The notes: a model not told the origin generated them from the sequence alone. A stretch of DNA of 64,000 nucleotides from Nocardioides aurantiacus (GCF_003752505.1 NZ_RKHO01000001.1:1674001-1738000); one strand, 5' to 3'; counted from the first letter of the stretch, positions 42,220 through 51,788 are shown. Translations and numbers: made by a program.

Positions 42220-43415
42220 GCACCCCCACCCACGCCTACGTCTACGACGCGGTCCGCACCCCGTTCGGCAAGTTCGGCGGCGCGTACGCCGGCACCCGGC
42301 CCGACGACCTCGCCGCCACCGTCCTGCGGGCGGTGCTCGACCGCTCCCCCGACCTCGACCCCGCGGCGGTCGACGAGGTCGTGCTCGGCAACGCCAACGG
42401 CGCCGGCGAGGAGAACCGCAACGTCGCCCGGATGGCCATCCTGCTGGCCGGGCTCCCGGTCTCGGTGCCGGGCGTGACCGTCAATCGGCTCTGCGGCTCC
42501 TCGCTCGACGCGGCCATGATCGGCTCCCGCCAGGTCGAGACCGGCGACGCCGAGGTCGTGCTGACCGGCGGCGTGGAGTCGATGACCCGGGCGCCCTGGG
42601 TGCTGCCCAAGCCCGGTCGCGCCTTCCCCGCCGGCAACCTCGAGGCCGTCTCGACCGCACTGGGCTGGCGGTTCGTCAACCCCGAGATGCCCGAGGAGTG
42701 GACGGTCTCGCTGGGCGAGGCCAACGAGCAGCTGGTCGAGCGGTTCGGCATCTCGCGCGAGCGGCAGGACGAGTTCGCCGTCTCCTCGCACCACCGCGCC
42801 CACCAGGCGTGGGAGGACGGCTTCTACGACGACCTCACCGTCGTGGTCGAGGGCAGCGACCTGCGCCGCGACGAGGGCGTGCGGGCGTCGGCGAGCGTCG
42901 ACTCGCTGGCGAAGCTGCGCCCGTCGTTCCGCAAGGACGGCACCATCACCCCGGGCAACGCCTCCCCCCTCTCCGACGGGGCCTCCGCGGTGCTGCTCGG
43001 CAGCGAGGCCGCCGCCACCGGGCTCGGTCGCGACCCGCTCGCGCGGATCGCCGGCCGGGCCGCCCACGCCCTGGAGCCGCAGGCGTTCGGCTACGCCCCC
43101 GTCGAGGCGGCCGAGAAGGCGCTCGCCCGGGCCGGCATCGGTTGGGCCGACGTCGGCGCGGTCGAGCTCAACGAGGCCTTCGCGGTGCAGTCGCTGGCGT
43201 GCCTGGACGCCTGGAAGGTCGACCCCGAGATCGTCAACACCCGCGGCGGCGCCATCGCCGTGGGCCACCCGCTCGGTGCCTCCGGCGGCCGGATCCTCGG
43301 CACGCTGGCCAAGGTGCTGCGCGAGGAGGGTCGTCGCTGGGGCGTGGCCGCGATCTGCATCGGTGTCGGCCAGGGCCTGGCCGTGGTGCTGGAGAACCCC
43401 GGGGCGGCGTCGTGA
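42216..43415 (+). CDS. pcaF: 3-oxoadipyl-CoA thiolase
   Basis: 399 residues with GGAGG upstream of the ATG. The thiolase nucleophile is Cys93 (NRLCGSSLDA), the second His is in GGAIAVGHPLGASGG and the second Cys in CIGVGQG. It cleaves 3-oxoadipyl-CoA to succinyl-CoA and acetyl-CoA. It ends in a GTGA overlap with the CoA transferase gene. Confidence 0.93.
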   Translation: MSTPTHAYVYDAVRTPFGKFGGAYAGTRPDDLAATVLRAVLDRSPDLDPAAVDEVVLGNANGAGEENRNVARMAILLAGLPVSVPGVTVNRLCGSSLDAAMIGSRQVETGDAEVVLTGGVESMTRAPWVLPKPGRAFPAGNLEAVSTALGWRFVNPEMPEEWTVSLGEANEQLVERFGISRERQDEFAVSSHHRAHQAWEDGFYDDLTVVVEGSDLRRDEGVRASASVDSLAKLRPSFRKDGTITPGNASPLSDGASAVLLGSEAAATGLGRDPLARIAGRAAHALEPQAFGYAPVEAAEKALARAGIGWADVGAVELNEAFAVQSLACLDAWKVDPEIVNTRGGAIAVGHPLGASGGRILGTLAKVLREEGRRWGVAAICIGVGQGLAVVLENPGAAS

Positions 43416-44089
43416 CCGACGTCCTCGAGGCGACCGACGCGCTCGCGGCCGCCGACGCCGCGGTGGCCGACGTGCCGGACGGTGCGACCGTGCTCATCGG
43501 TGGCTTCGGCGCGGCGGGCCAGCCGGTCGAGCTGATCGACGCCCTGCGCCGCCGCGGCGCCCGCGACCTGACCGTGGTCAACAACAACGCCGGCAACGGC
43601 GACACCGGGCTGGCCGCGCTGCTGGCCTCCGGCGCCGTGCGCAAGATGGTGTGCTCGTTCCCCCGCCAGAGCGACTCGTGGGTCTTCGACGACCTCTACC
43701 GCGCAGGGGAGATCGAGCTCGAGGTCGTGCCGCAGGGCAACCTCGCCGAGCGGATGCGCGCGGCCGGGGCCGGGATCGGCGCGTTCTTCTCCCCCACCGG
43801 TGTCGGCACGCCGCTGGCCGAGGGCAAGGAGGAGCGCACCATCGACGGTCGCCGCTACGTGCTCGAGCTGCCGATCCGAGGTGACTACGCCCTGGTCAAG
43901 GCCCACGTCGCCGACCGGGCGGGCAACCTCGTCTACCGCAAGACCGCGCGCAACTTCGGGCCGGTGATGGCCACCGCGGCCGCCACCACGGTCGTGCAGG
44001 TCAGCAAGGTCGTGGAGACCGGCGCGCTCGACCCGGAGGTCGTCGTGACCCCCGGCATCTATGTCGACCGGGTGGTGGTGACCCCGTGA
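43412..44089 (+). CDS. pcaI: 3-oxoadipate CoA-transferase subunit A
   Basis: 225 residues, GTG start in overlap with pcaF. The glycine-rich CoA-binding segment VLIGGFGAAGQP is near residue 27; FFSPTGVGTPLAEGKE is typical of SCOT-like alpha subunits. With PcaJ it moves CoA from succinyl-CoA to 3-oxoadipate. Coupled to pcaJ by GTGA. Confidence 0.92.
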   Translation: MTDVLEATDALAAADAAVADVPDGATVLIGGFGAAGQPVELIDALRRRGARDLTVVNNNAGNGDTGLAALLASGAVRKMVCSFPRQSDSWVFDDLYRAGEIELEVVPQGNLAERMRAAGAGIGAFFSPTGVGTPLAEGKEERTIDGRRYVLELPIRGDYALVKAHVADRAGNLVYRKTARNFGPVMATAAATTVVQVSKVVETGALDPEVVVTPGIYVDRVVVTP

Positions 44090-44736
44090 CCGATCCCGTG
44101 AGCACGTCCGAACCGCTGACCAAGGACCAGATCGCGGCGATGATCGCCGACGACATCCCGACCGGCGCGTTCGTCAACCTCGGCATCGGCCAGCCCACGC
44201 TGGTCGCCGACCACCTCGACCTCGAGCGCGGCGTGGTCCTGCACACCGAGAACGGCATGCTCGGCATGGGCCGGGCGGCGGTCGGCGACGAGGTCGACCC
44301 CGACCTGATCAACGCCGGCAAGATCCCCGTCGTGGAGACGCCGGGGGCGTCGTACTTCCACCACGCCGACTCCTTCGCGATGATGCGCGGCGGCCACCTC
44401 GACGTCTGCGTCCTCGGCGCCTTCCAGGTCGCGGTCAACGGCGACCTCGCCAACTGGCACACCGGCGCGCCCGACGCGATCCCGGCCGTCGGCGGCGCGA
44501 TGGACCTCGCCATCGGCGCCAAGGACGTGTTCGTGATGATGACGCTCTTCGGCAAGGACGGTGCGTCCAAGCTGGTGCGCGAGTGCACCTACCCGCTCAC
44601 CGGCGTCGCCTGCGTCAGCCGGGTCTACACCGACCACGGCGTCTTCGAGATCACGGCGGACGGCGTACGGCTGCGGCAGGCGTACGGCGCGACCCTCGAG
44701 GAGCTCGAGGGCCGCACCGGGTTGAGCCTGGCCTAG
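44086..44736 (+). CDS. pcaJ: 3-oxoadipate CoA-transferase subunit B
   Basis: 216 residues, GTG start. VNLGIGQPTLVADHL and the catalytic glutamate in TENGMLGMG mark the beta subunit of class I CoA transferases. It is the last gene of the pca operon; the first unit of a 32-base repeat array begins within a few bases of its stop. Confidence 0.92.
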   Translation: MTDPVSTSEPLTKDQIAAMIADDIPTGAFVNLGIGQPTLVADHLDLERGVVLHTENGMLGMGRAAVGDEVDPDLINAGKIPVVETPGASYFHHADSFAMMRGGHLDVCVLGAFQVAVNGDLANWHTGAPDAIPAVGGAMDLAIGAKDVFVMMTLFGKDGASKLVRECTYPLTGVACVSRVYTDHGVFEITADGVRLRQAYGATLEELEGRTGLSLA

Positions 44737-44737
44737 C

Positions 44738-44824
44738 GCGACCGGGCAGTTCTGCTCAGTCAGGGCCCGCCGACCGGGCAGTTCTGCTCAGCCAGGGTCC
44801 GCCGACCGGGCAGTTGTGCTCAGT
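44738..44824 (+). repeat. Three-copy tandem array of a 32-base repeat, downstream of pcaJ
   Basis: The core ACCGGGCAGTTCTGCTCAG (G for C once) recurs at 44741, 44773 and 44805, an exact 32-base period. It starts next to the pcaJ stop in pcaJ sense. The last unit runs into the converging dehydrogenase gene and supplies its stop codon (44820-44822). The same unit, inverted, forms the array at 45738. Confidence 0.9.
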
Positions 44825-45683
44825 GCGCGGCGTACGTCGCGGCCATGTCCTCGTCGCCGTGGCCGGCCTCGACCGCGCGGACGAGGTGGTCCCGGATGCC
44901 CGGGATGGCAGCGAGGTCGACCCCGGCGCCCTCGGCGGCGGCGAGGATCAGCTCGACGTCCTTGACCGCACCGGACAGCGCGAACGCCGGCTCGTAGCTG
45001 CCGGCGAGCATGGCCTTGCCCTTGACCTGGACGTACGGCGCGTCCATCGCCCCGCCGCTGACCGCCTCGAGGAACAGCGCCGGGTCGAGCCCGAGCTCGC
45101 GGGTCAGTGCGAGCGAGTCGGCGACGCCCTCGAGCACGGTGACGACCCAGGCGTTGGCGGCCAGCTTGAGCCGGCTGCCGCCGCCGGGCTCCTCGCCCAC
45201 CCACACGGTGCGGCTGCCGATGGCGTCGAGCACGGGCGCCACGCGAGGGCGTACGTCGGACGGGCCGGCCGCCAGCACCACCAGCGCACCGTCCTCGGCC
45301 GGCTGCTTGGTGCCGAGCACCGGGGCGTCGACCAGGGTGACGCCGAGGTCGGCCGCCAGCGCCACGACGCGGTCGGAGCCGTCGACACCGATGGTGCTCT
45401 GCTGCACCCAGATCGTGTCCGGGCCGAGGTGGCCGCGGGCCCGCTCCATGGTCTCGAGCACGCTGTCCGCGTCGTACAGCATGGTAAGGACGACGTCCGC
45501 CCCCGCGACCGCCGAGGCGACGTCGTCGGCGACCTCGGCCACGTCGGCCAGCGGCTCCGCCTTGTCGCGGCTGCGGTTCCACACCGTGAGCGGCAGGCCG
45601 GCGGCGGCGAGGTTGCGCGCCATCCCGGCACCCATCGTGCCGGTGCCGAGCAGGGTGACGGACGGGGTGGTGCTGCTGGACAT
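44820..45683 (-). CDS. 3-hydroxyisobutyrate dehydrogenase-like NAD(P)-dependent oxidoreductase
   Basis: 287 residues, ATG with GAGAGGA upstream. The N-terminal Rossmann motif is LLGTGTMGAGMARNL, the substrate region LVDAPVLGTK, and the catalytic lysine lies in RLKLAANAW. The family oxidises or reduces beta-hydroxyacids or imines. The gene is isolated, on the opposite strand to pca and bracketed by inverted 32-base repeat arrays; the stop codon is repeat-derived. The substrate is unknown. Confidence 0.87.
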   Translation of the reverse strand: MSSSTTPSVTLLGTGTMGAGMARNLAAAGLPLTVWNRSRDKAEPLADVAEVADDVASAVAGADVVLTMLYDADSVLETMERARGHLGPDTIWVQQSTIGVDGSDRVVALAADLGVTLVDAPVLGTKQPAEDGALVVLAAGPSDVRPRVAPVLDAIGSRTVWVGEEPGGGSRLKLAANAWVVTVLEGVADSLALTRELGLDPALFLEAVSGGAMDAPYVQVKGKAMLAGSYEPAFALSGAVKDVELILAAAEGAGVDLAAIPGIRDHLVRAVEAGHGDEDMAATYAAH

Positions 45684-45737
45684 GGGGGTCCTCTCGGGCG
45701 GGTCGGGCGGTCAGGGGTCACGTACCCCGCGGCGCCC

Positions 45738-45917
45738 GGCACAACTGCCCGGTCGGCGTCCCCGGGACGAGCAGAAGTGCCCGGTCGGCGGCCCTGGGGC
45801 GAGCAGAGCTGCCCGGTCGGCGGCCCTGGGACGAGCAGAAGGGCCCGGTCGGCGGCCCCGGGGCGAGCAGAGCTGCCCGGTCGGCGCTGCCGGGACGAGC
45901 AGACGTGCCCGGTCGGG
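45738..45917 (-). repeat. Six-copy tandem array of the 32-base repeat, downstream of fgd
   Basis: GCCCGGTCGG recurs at 45747, 45779, 45811, 45843, 45875 and 45907, an exact 32-base period. Units share the tail GACGAGCAGAAG with small changes. Read on the minus strand the array begins three bases past the fgd stop, in the same sense as fgd, mirroring the pcaJ array. Units abut with no spacers. 32 is not a multiple of three, so this is not a coding repeat. Confidence 0.92.
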
Positions 45918-45919
45918 GG

Positions 45920-46921
45920 CTATAGGGCGCGGAGGCGGGGCAGCACATCGCGGCCGAAGTCGCGCAGGAAGGTCTCCTGGTCGTGGCCGGGGGCGTGGAA
46001 GACGAGGTGCTCGAAGCCGGCCTCGAGGTAGGGACGGACGTCCTCGACGACGGCGTCCGGGTCGGTCTCGACGATCCACCGCTGGGCGACCTGCTCGATC
46101 GGCAGCTCGTCGGCGACGCGGGCCATCTCGACCGGGTCGTCGACGCCGTGCTTCTGCTCGGGGGTCAGCGACAGCGGGGCCCAGAAGCGGCAGTTCTCCA
46201 GCGCCTGCTCGCGGGTGGCGGCGTAGGAGAGCTTGATCTCGATCGTGCGGTCGATGCTCGCCGGATCGCGGTCGCCCGCCTCGGCGCCGGCGAGGACGGC
46301 CGGGAGCAGCTTGTCGGTGTAGAGCTCCATCCCCTTGCCGCTGGTGCAGATGAAGCCGTCGCCGGCGCGGCCGGCGTACTTCGCCACGACGGGTCCGCCG
46401 GCGGCGACGTAGACGGGCACGCCGCCCTCGGGCCGGTCGTAGACCGTCGCGTCGACGGTGCGGTAGTAGTCGCCGTCGAAGCTGACCCGCTCCCCCGCCC
46501 ACAGGGCGCGCATCAGCCGCACCGACTCGCGCAGCCGCGCGAAGCGCTCCTTGAACTCCGGCCACTCGGCACCCGAGACGGCCGTCTCGTTGAGCGCCTC
46601 GCCCGTGCCGACGCCGAGGACGACGCGGTCGGGGTAGAGCGAGCCCAGCGTGCCGAACGCCTGCGCCAGCACCGCGGGGTTGTAGCGGAACGTCGGGGTG
46701 AGGACCGAGGTGCCCATCACGATCCGCTCGGTGCGCTCGCCGAGCGCGGCCAGCAGCGAGAGAGCGAACGGGGCGTGGCCGTCGACGTGGCGCCACGGCT
46801 GGAAGTGGTCGGAGACCATGACGCTGTCGAGCCCCACCTCCTCGGCGAGGACACCGAGCTCCACGAGCTGACGGGGGTCGAACTGCTCCGCCGAGGCCTT
46901 GTAACCGATGCGCACGCTCAC
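45920..46921 (-). CDS. fgd: F420-dependent glucose-6-phosphate dehydrogenase
   Basis: 333 residues, GTG start; CACAGT six bases upstream suggests a leaderless start. The sequence follows mycobacterial Fgd1 closely: [66 protein letters not shown] in part, and SLTPEQKH. It oxidises glucose-6-phosphate and reduces coenzyme F420, supplying F420H2. No F420 biosynthesis gene is in view. Confidence 0.93.
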   Translation of the reverse strand: MSVRIGYKASAEQFDPRQLVELGVLAEEVGLDSVMVSDHFQPWRHVDGHAPFALSLLAALGERTERIVMGTSVLTPTFRYNPAVLAQAFGTLGSLYPDRVVLGVGTGEALNETAVSGAEWPEFKERFARLRESVRLMRALWAGERVSFDGDYYRTVDATVYDRPEGGVPVYVAAGGPVVAKYAGRAGDGFICTSGKGMELYTDKLLPAVLAGAEAGDRDPASIDRTIEIKLSYAATREQALENCRFWAPLSLTPEQKHGVDDPVEMARVADELPIEQVAQRWIVETDPDAVVEDVRPYLEAGFEHLVFHAPGHDQETFLRDFGRDVLPRLRAL

Positions 46922-46925
46922 GCGG

Positions 46926-49022
46926 TCACTGTGCCAGAACCTCCCCCGTGGACGGCAGCGGCAGCCAGAGCCGGAGCCGGGTGCCGCCCTCGGGGCCGGC
47001 CCCGACCTCGAGGTCGCCCCCGGCCACCGTGGCGCGGTCACGCATGCCCGCCAGGCCGAGGTGCCCCGGACGCGACTCGTCGTGCCCGGGCGCGATGCCG
47101 CGGCCGTCGTCGAGGACGCTCACCGCGACCCCGTGCTCGTCGGTGCGCACCTCGACGTGCACGTGGGAGGCCTCGGCGTGCTTGCGCACGTTGACCAGGG
47201 CCTCCTTCGCCACGCGGTACGCCGTGACCCGGGTCGCCTCCGGCAGGGATGTGGCGCCGTGCCCGTCGACGGTCCAGCCCACCCCCACCTCCCCCAGGAC
47301 GTAGGACGCGGCCTCCTCCAGCGCCGTCACCAGGTCCGTACGCCGGGCCGGCGACTCGAGGTCGAAGAGCAGGTGCCGCAACCGGCCGGTCGCCCCCGCC
47401 ACGGTCTCCTGGACGGTCTCGAGCGAGCGGCGCTGGTCGTCGTCGAGGAGCTCGGCGAGCTGGCGCTCCAGCAGCCCGAGCCGCAGCTGCACCGCGGCCA
47501 GCGCCTGCACCGAGTCGTCGTGCACGTCGGCGGCGATCCGGGCCCGCTCGTCGTCCTGCACCTCGACCAGGCGGGTGAGCAGCTCCTGGCGCTCGTCGGC
47601 GAGCTGCTGCAGCCGCTGCTCCGCCTGGTCCATGTCGGTGACGTCGCGCTGGATGCTGCCGAGGGCGAACGCCGTGCCGGTGGCGGGGCTGCGCATCACG
47701 AAGCTGTGGCTGAGCACCGGCACCGGCGGCCGGCCCGCCTGGTGCCGCAGCCAGGTGCGCGACTCGAAGTGGCCGGAGGACCGCAGCTGCGGCATCGCCA
47801 CCGACCGCGTCCGCTCGAGCTCCTCGTCGGGCCGGAACGCCTCGTAGCCCATCCCGCGCACGTCGGCGTCCGCGGAGATCCCGGTCAGCTCGCGCCCGGC
47901 CGGGTTGAGGTAGAGCAGCCGACCGTCGAGGCCTGCGATGGCGATGAAGTCGTCGGAGGCCTCCACCAGCGCCGCGAACCGCTGTCGCTCCAGGGCGCTG
48001 GAGCCCAGCATGGTGTCGGTCTCCTGCTGGTCCTCCCGCAGCGTCAGCAGGCCCCGGCCCATCGCCACCACGACGGCGCTCGTCAGCAGCACCTGGGCGA
48101 CGGCCGACGGGCGGTCGTCGACGAGCCCGACGACCAGCAGCCCCACCAGCGAGAAGACGGCGAGCGCGGCGGTCCAGGCGATCCCGGGGGCGGTGATGGA
48201 CCGCGTCAGCTGGTCCGGCTCCTCGGCCGCACCCGGCTCGGGACGCTCCTGCAGGGCGGCCGCGGAGGACCAGGGGGCGAGGCAGACGAGCGCGGTCCCG
48301 ACGTACGCCAGGGCGGAGACGGGGGTCCCGGGACGCCACACCCCCTCGTTGACCATCAGCAGGTAGGTCACGTCGACCGCGGCCGAGACCACGATGCCAC
48401 TCAGCAGCACCAGGTCGGGACGCTCCGCGCGGCAGCCGGCGGCCACCAGGGCGGCGACGAGGACGAGCGCCACGACGTCGAGCAGCGGGTAGGCGAGGTT
48501 GACGCCCACGGCGGCCGGCGGCGTGCCGGGGGCGTCGGCGGCGCGCAGCACCGGCACGACGACGGCCAGGGCCAGGCCCGCGGCCGCCAGCGCCCCGACG
48601 AGCCCGTCGAGCAGGAGGAGCCGGGAGAGCGCGAGCGCGCGACCGTGGCGGGCGCGCGAGGCGAGCGCCACCAGCAGCAGCAGCGCGCTGGTGATCCAGA
48701 ACCCGTCGCTGACCGAGGGGTACGGGATCGGCTGCTGCGTGCGGACCACGCTGAAGAAGAGCAGGAAGGCGATGCTGCGGGCCGTCATCGCGGCCGCCAC
48801 CAGTCCCCACAGCAGCCGGTCGCGGCGCACCAGCAGCGGACGCAGCACCACCAGGGCCGCCATCAGGACGTACGCCGTGCCCTGCAGCCAGCCGTCGACC
48901 GGCACCCAGAAGCCGGGCCGGGACCGCACACCCGGCACGGTGGTGACGGCGAAGACGACACCGACCAGGACGACGCCGGTGATCAGCACGCGCACTGCGA
49001 GGGGACGGCGTACGACGGACAC
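46926..49022 (-). CDS. Membrane sensor histidine kinase with PAS domain (NarL-type kinase class)
   Basis: 698 residues, GTG start with GAGGGGG upstream. About nine hydrophobic segments occupy residues 1-310, followed by a PAS domain ([28 protein letters not shown] in part). The HisKA_3 dimerisation helix has phospho-acceptor His501 ([18 protein letters not shown]), and the ATPase has DDGRGI and GLAGMRDRA. Such kinases usually pair with LuxR-type response regulators, but none is adjacent. The membrane region is a sensor of unknown input. Confidence 0.88.
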   Translation of the reverse strand: MSVVRRPLAVRVLITGVVLVGVVFAVTTVPGVRSRPGFWVPVDGWLQGTAYVLMAALVVLRPLLVRRDRLLWGLVAAAMTARSIAFLLFFSVVRTQQPIPYPSVSDGFWITSALLLLVALASRARHGRALALSRLLLLDGLVGALAAAGLALAVVVPVLRAADAPGTPPAAVGVNLAYPLLDVVALVLVAALVAAGCRAERPDLVLLSGIVVSAAVDVTYLLMVNEGVWRPGTPVSALAYVGTALVCLAPWSSAAALQERPEPGAAEEPDQLTRSITAPGIAWTAALAVFSLVGLLVVGLVDDRPSAVAQVLLTSAVVVAMGRGLLTLREDQQETDTMLGSSALERQRFAALVEASDDFIAIAGLDGRLLYLNPAGRELTGISADADVRGMGYEAFRPDEELERTRSVAMPQLRSSGHFESRTWLRHQAGRPPVPVLSHSFVMRSPATGTAFALGSIQRDVTDMDQAEQRLQQLADERQELLTRLVEVQDDERARIAADVHDDSVQALAAVQLRLGLLERQLAELLDDDQRRSLETVQETVAGATGRLRHLLFDLESPARRTDLVTALEEAASYVLGEVGVGWTVDGHGATSLPEATRVTAYRVAKEALVNVRKHAEASHVHVEVRTDEHGVAVSVLDDGRGIAPGHDESRPGHLGLAGMRDRATVAGGDLEVGAGPEGGTRLRLWLPLPSTGEVLAQ

Positions 49023-49217
49023 GGGACCCCCCTCGTGATCGTGCCCGTCCCGCGCGCGACCGCCCGGGACGTCGGCCCACGATATACGTCCCGCGGCACG
49101 GCGCACCCGGCTCAGCCGCGCGCGCTCCCGGTGCGCCGAGCACGAGGACGAGCAGCCCCGGCCCGGTGAGCGGGCCCACCCGGTCCCGCTCCCGCCGCCG
49201 TCCGACAGGATGGCGGC

Positions 49218-49508
49218 ATGACTGCCTACTGGATCAGCGTCTACCAGGAGATCACCGACGAGGCCAAGCTGGCGGCGTACGCCGAGCTGGCGGGGCCCGC
49301 CATCCGCGAGGCCGGCGGCCGCTTCATCGCCCGGGGCATGCCCGAGGAGGTCTACGAGGCCGGCCGGATGACCCGCACCGTGCTGGTGGAGTTCCCCTCC
49401 GTCGAGGTCGCCCGCGAGGCCCACGACAGCCCGGCCTACCAGGAGGCCCTGGCCGCCCTCGACGGCGGCGCCGTGCGCGACCTGCGGATCGTCCCCGGGG
49501 TGGAGTAG
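49218..49508 (+). CDS. DUF1330 family protein
   Basis: 96 residues. CAGGAT six bases before the ATG suggests leaderless expression. The ferredoxin-like alpha/beta fold of DUF1330 is recognisable: AYWISVYQEITDEAKLAAYA, GGRFIARG, VLVEFPSVEVAREAHDSPAYQEAL. The biochemical role of the family is unclear. It is divergent from the histidine kinase; 49509-49650 downstream holds only an imperfect inverted repeat. Confidence 0.85.
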   Translation: MTAYWISVYQEITDEAKLAAYAELAGPAIREAGGRFIARGMPEEVYEAGRMTRTVLVEFPSVEVAREAHDSPAYQEALAALDGGAVRDLRIVPGVE

Positions 49509-49567
49509 GGGACCTGGGTCGGCCCCTGCGCGCCGGCTGTTTCCCAAGGTCGCTGGGGACTCAGCCA

Positions 49568-49615
49568 CTGCGCCGGAGCAACGATCCCGGCACTGCACCA
49601 GGCTCCCCGGCGCAG
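49568..49615. repeat. Inverted repeat between convergent genes
   Basis: CTGCGCCGG at 49568-49576 and CCGGCGCAG at 49607-49615 could pair into a nine-base stem around a 30-base loop that also carries GGAG/CTCC. It lies between the DUF1330 gene and the B12 protein gene. It could act as a bidirectional terminator or be a small RNA fold; there is no U-tract. Confidence 0.35.
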
Positions 49616-49650
49616 CGGGCTCTCGGTCCGCTCGACCGACGGCAGACCCC

Positions 49651-50838
49651 TCAGCCCCGCGGTGGTGCCAACCGGTCGATGAGCTCGTCGGCGGTGAGCT
49701 GCATCTGCGCGGCGAGGAGGTCGAGGGCGCCCTCCACGTTGCGCTCGTCGAACTCGTAGCGGCGCACCAGCTCGGCCAGCGCGCGCTCGCGGCGCGTGGC
49801 GCGGGACCCGTCGTCGTCGGTGGGAGGCGCCGCGGGGACGGCCCAGTCGCGGCACAGGGCGATCGCCTCGGCGGGGCCGGCAGCCCAGCCGTCGGCGCCC
49901 AGCGTCCGGGCCAGGTCGGGCTTGGCGTCGACGGCACGCCCACCGAGGACCACGCGTACGCCGCGGCACGCGGCGTCGGCGCGCAGCAGCGCGATCGTCT
50001 CCCGGGCGGGCGCCAGGCTGGCGGGCAGCGTCACCGACAGCGCGACCACCTGGGGTCGGACCGTGGCCACGAAGGCGACGAGGTCGGGCCCGGGCACGCC
50101 GGCGCCGAGGAACTCGGTCTCCCAGCCCTCGTTCTGCAGCAGCTCGCACAGCATCCGCAGGCCGAGGTCGTGCCCCTCCGAGCCGACGGCCGAGGCCACC
50201 AGGCGCGAGGTGACGCGGCCCGAGACCTGGTCGCCGGGGGTGGACACGAGCGCGAGGCAGGTCTGGGTGACCGCGCTGATGAAGTGCTCCTGGGCGATGG
50301 TGATCAGCCCCGCCTGCCACAGCCGGCCGACCTCGACCTGGGCGGGCTGGAGGATGCCGAGCGTGATCTCGGCGGCGCTGGCACCGCGGCGCAGCGCCTG
50401 CTCGACCACGCCGACCGCCGGGGTGCGGCGCAGCGTCAGCGCCGCCCGGAGGTAGGCCGCGGCTCCCGCGGGCAGGTCCGGCGTCGAGGCGGCAGGGGGG
50501 TCGGCGACCAGGTGGGCGACCTCGCCGTGCAGCAGGCGGACCCGGCTCGTCGCCGGTGGGGTGAGGTGGGGTCCGAGGGCGCTGACCACCGCGCGACGCA
50601 CGTCCAGCGCCCCGAGGTCGAGACCGAGCCCGCGCAGCCGCGCGTCCTCCCAGCGCACCTGCTCGGCGAGCAGCTCCGGCGCCCCGAGCTCGAGCGCGGT
50701 GGTGAGCGCGTCCACGTGCAGCCCGACCAGCTCGAGCAGCTGCACGTCGGTGCCGCCCAGGCCGGCGGCGACGTCGCGGGCGAGGTCGGCACGCGGCACC
50801 GCCCGGATCTCGGCGACCGCTCCCGCCACTCCTGTCAC
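49651..50838 (-). CDS. B12-binding photoreceptor-like protein without a DNA-binding domain
   Basis: 395 residues, GTG start with TACGAT six bases upstream (leaderless pattern). The middle has a B12 four-helix cap with the W-x9-EH motif (Trp174, Glu184-His185) of CarH/LitR photoreceptors. A cobalamin Rossmann domain with ExHxxG (Glu221, His223, Gly226), LSVTL and VVLGG follows. The N-terminal 130 residues show no MerR helix-turn-helix. The C-terminal 60 residues (RALAELVRRYEFDERN...) are unassigned. The residue after Trp174 is Gln, not the His of CarH. It probably senses light through adenosylcobalamin and signals by protein contacts. Confidence 0.8.
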   Translation of the reverse strand: MTGVAGAVAEIRAVPRADLARDVAAGLGGTDVQLLELVGLHVDALTTALELGAPELLAEQVRWEDARLRGLGLDLGALDVRRAVVSALGPHLTPPATSRVRLLHGEVAHLVADPPAASTPDLPAGAAAYLRAALTLRRTPAVGVVEQALRRGASAAEITLGILQPAQVEVGRLWQAGLITIAQEHFISAVTQTCLALVSTPGDQVSGRVTSRLVASAVGSEGHDLGLRMLCELLQNEGWETEFLGAGVPGPDLVAFVATVRPQVVALSVTLPASLAPARETIALLRADAACRGVRVVLGGRAVDAKPDLARTLGADGWAAGPAEAIALCRDWAVPAAPPTDDDGSRATRRERALAELVRRYEFDERNVEGALDLLAAQMQLTADELIDRLAPPRG

Positions 50839-50877
50839 ACGGGCATCGTAGGCAGGTGGGTGGAGCCGTGCAGGGGT

Positions 50878-51723
50878 TCAGCCGAACCGCTGCTCGCCAC
50901 CCGTGCGGTGCACCTCGGCGGCCACGCCGAGGTGGTCCGACCCGCCCAGGCGCGGGGTGCCCCGCTCGCGCAGCGCCAGCGGCGCCCCGCCGGCGTCGAG
51001 CAGCACGTGGTCGAGCCGCCGCCGCGGGTGGTGCGAGGGGTACGTCGGCGCCGACCCCGAGCCAGGCAGGCCGCTCACCCGACCCGGCGCCCGACCGGCG
51101 AGGTTGAGGTCACCCAGCAGCACCAGCGGGCGCGGCAGGTCGGCGGCCCACGCCAGCAGCGTGCGGAGCTGCCGGCGCGCCTGCCAGGGTGCGAAGGACA
51201 GGTGGGTGGTGACGACCGTGACCGGACCCGCCGGTCCGTCGACCTCGGCGGCGAGCGCGACGCGCGGCTCGTCGGGCACCCAGAGCACCCGCCGGCCGGC
51301 CCCCGGCGGGAGCGGCACCGGGATCCGCAGCCGCGACGGCGCCAGGTGCAGCTCGTGCGTGGCGCGCACGGTCAGCCGGGAGTGCAGCGCGACGCCGTAC
51401 GACGGAGCCGCCGGGTCGGGTCCCGGGGCCGGGCGGACGCCGACGAGGGACCCGGGCTCCCCGTGCACGGCCGCTGCGAAGGTCGACGACCACGCCGTCC
51501 CGTCGGCCGCGAGGGCCGCTCCCAGCTCGCCGGTCTGGTCGGCCCCGCCGGAGCGCGGCAGCCGGTGGTCGACCTCCTGCACCGCCCACACGTCGGCGTC
51601 GATCCTGTGCTGGGCCTCGGCGACCGCGTCCGCCCACCGCGTGTGGTCGATCCGACCCCGTCGGTCGCGTCCGGACGCGGCGTTGGCCGTCACCACGCGC
51701 AGCACCGTCCCGTCACCGACCAC
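50878..51723 (-). CDS. Endonuclease/exonuclease/phosphatase (EEP) family hydrolase
   Basis: 281 residues from GTG 51723, which has GAGGA seven bases upstream; a GTG eight codons earlier is possible. EEP motifs are VTANAAS, DVWAVQEVDHR (metal Glu), VTTHLS, LLGDLNL (catalytic Asp-Asn) and GSDHLGV (catalytic Asp-His). The domain hydrolyses phosphodiesters or phosphate esters with Mg2+. No signal peptide is visible. It is divergent from the WcbI-like gene across 65 bases. Confidence 0.82.
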   Translation of the reverse strand: MVGDGTVLRVVTANAASGRDRRGRIDHTRWADAVAEAQHRIDADVWAVQEVDHRLPRSGGADQTGELGAALAADGTAWSSTFAAAVHGEPGSLVGVRPAPGPDPAAPSYGVALHSRLTVRATHELHLAPSRLRIPVPLPPGAGRRVLWVPDEPRVALAAEVDGPAGPVTVVTTHLSFAPWQARRQLRTLLAWAADLPRPLVLLGDLNLAGRAPGRVSGLPGSGSAPTYPSHHPRRRLDHVLLDAGGAPLALRERGTPRLGGSDHLGVAAEVHRTGGEQRFG

Positions 51724-51788
51724 CCCCGCATCCTCGCCGCCGCCCACCGGGCCGTCCGGGGCGGGGCGTCCCGGGACAGACTGGGTGC

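Noticed and set aside
44820-45683. Dehydrogenase gene as a mobile cassette with the inverted arrays as terminal repeats
   Set aside because: No transposase or target duplication; the arrays differ in copy number and each is better explained as attached to the 3' end of pcaJ or fgd.
44738-45917. CRISPR-like array
   Set aside because: The 32-base units touch each other with no unique spacers, and no cas genes are present.
45711-45924. Extended coding frame across the repeat array downstream of fgd
   Set aside because: A 32-base period shifts frame every unit, and the fgd product already ends at the family's usual length.
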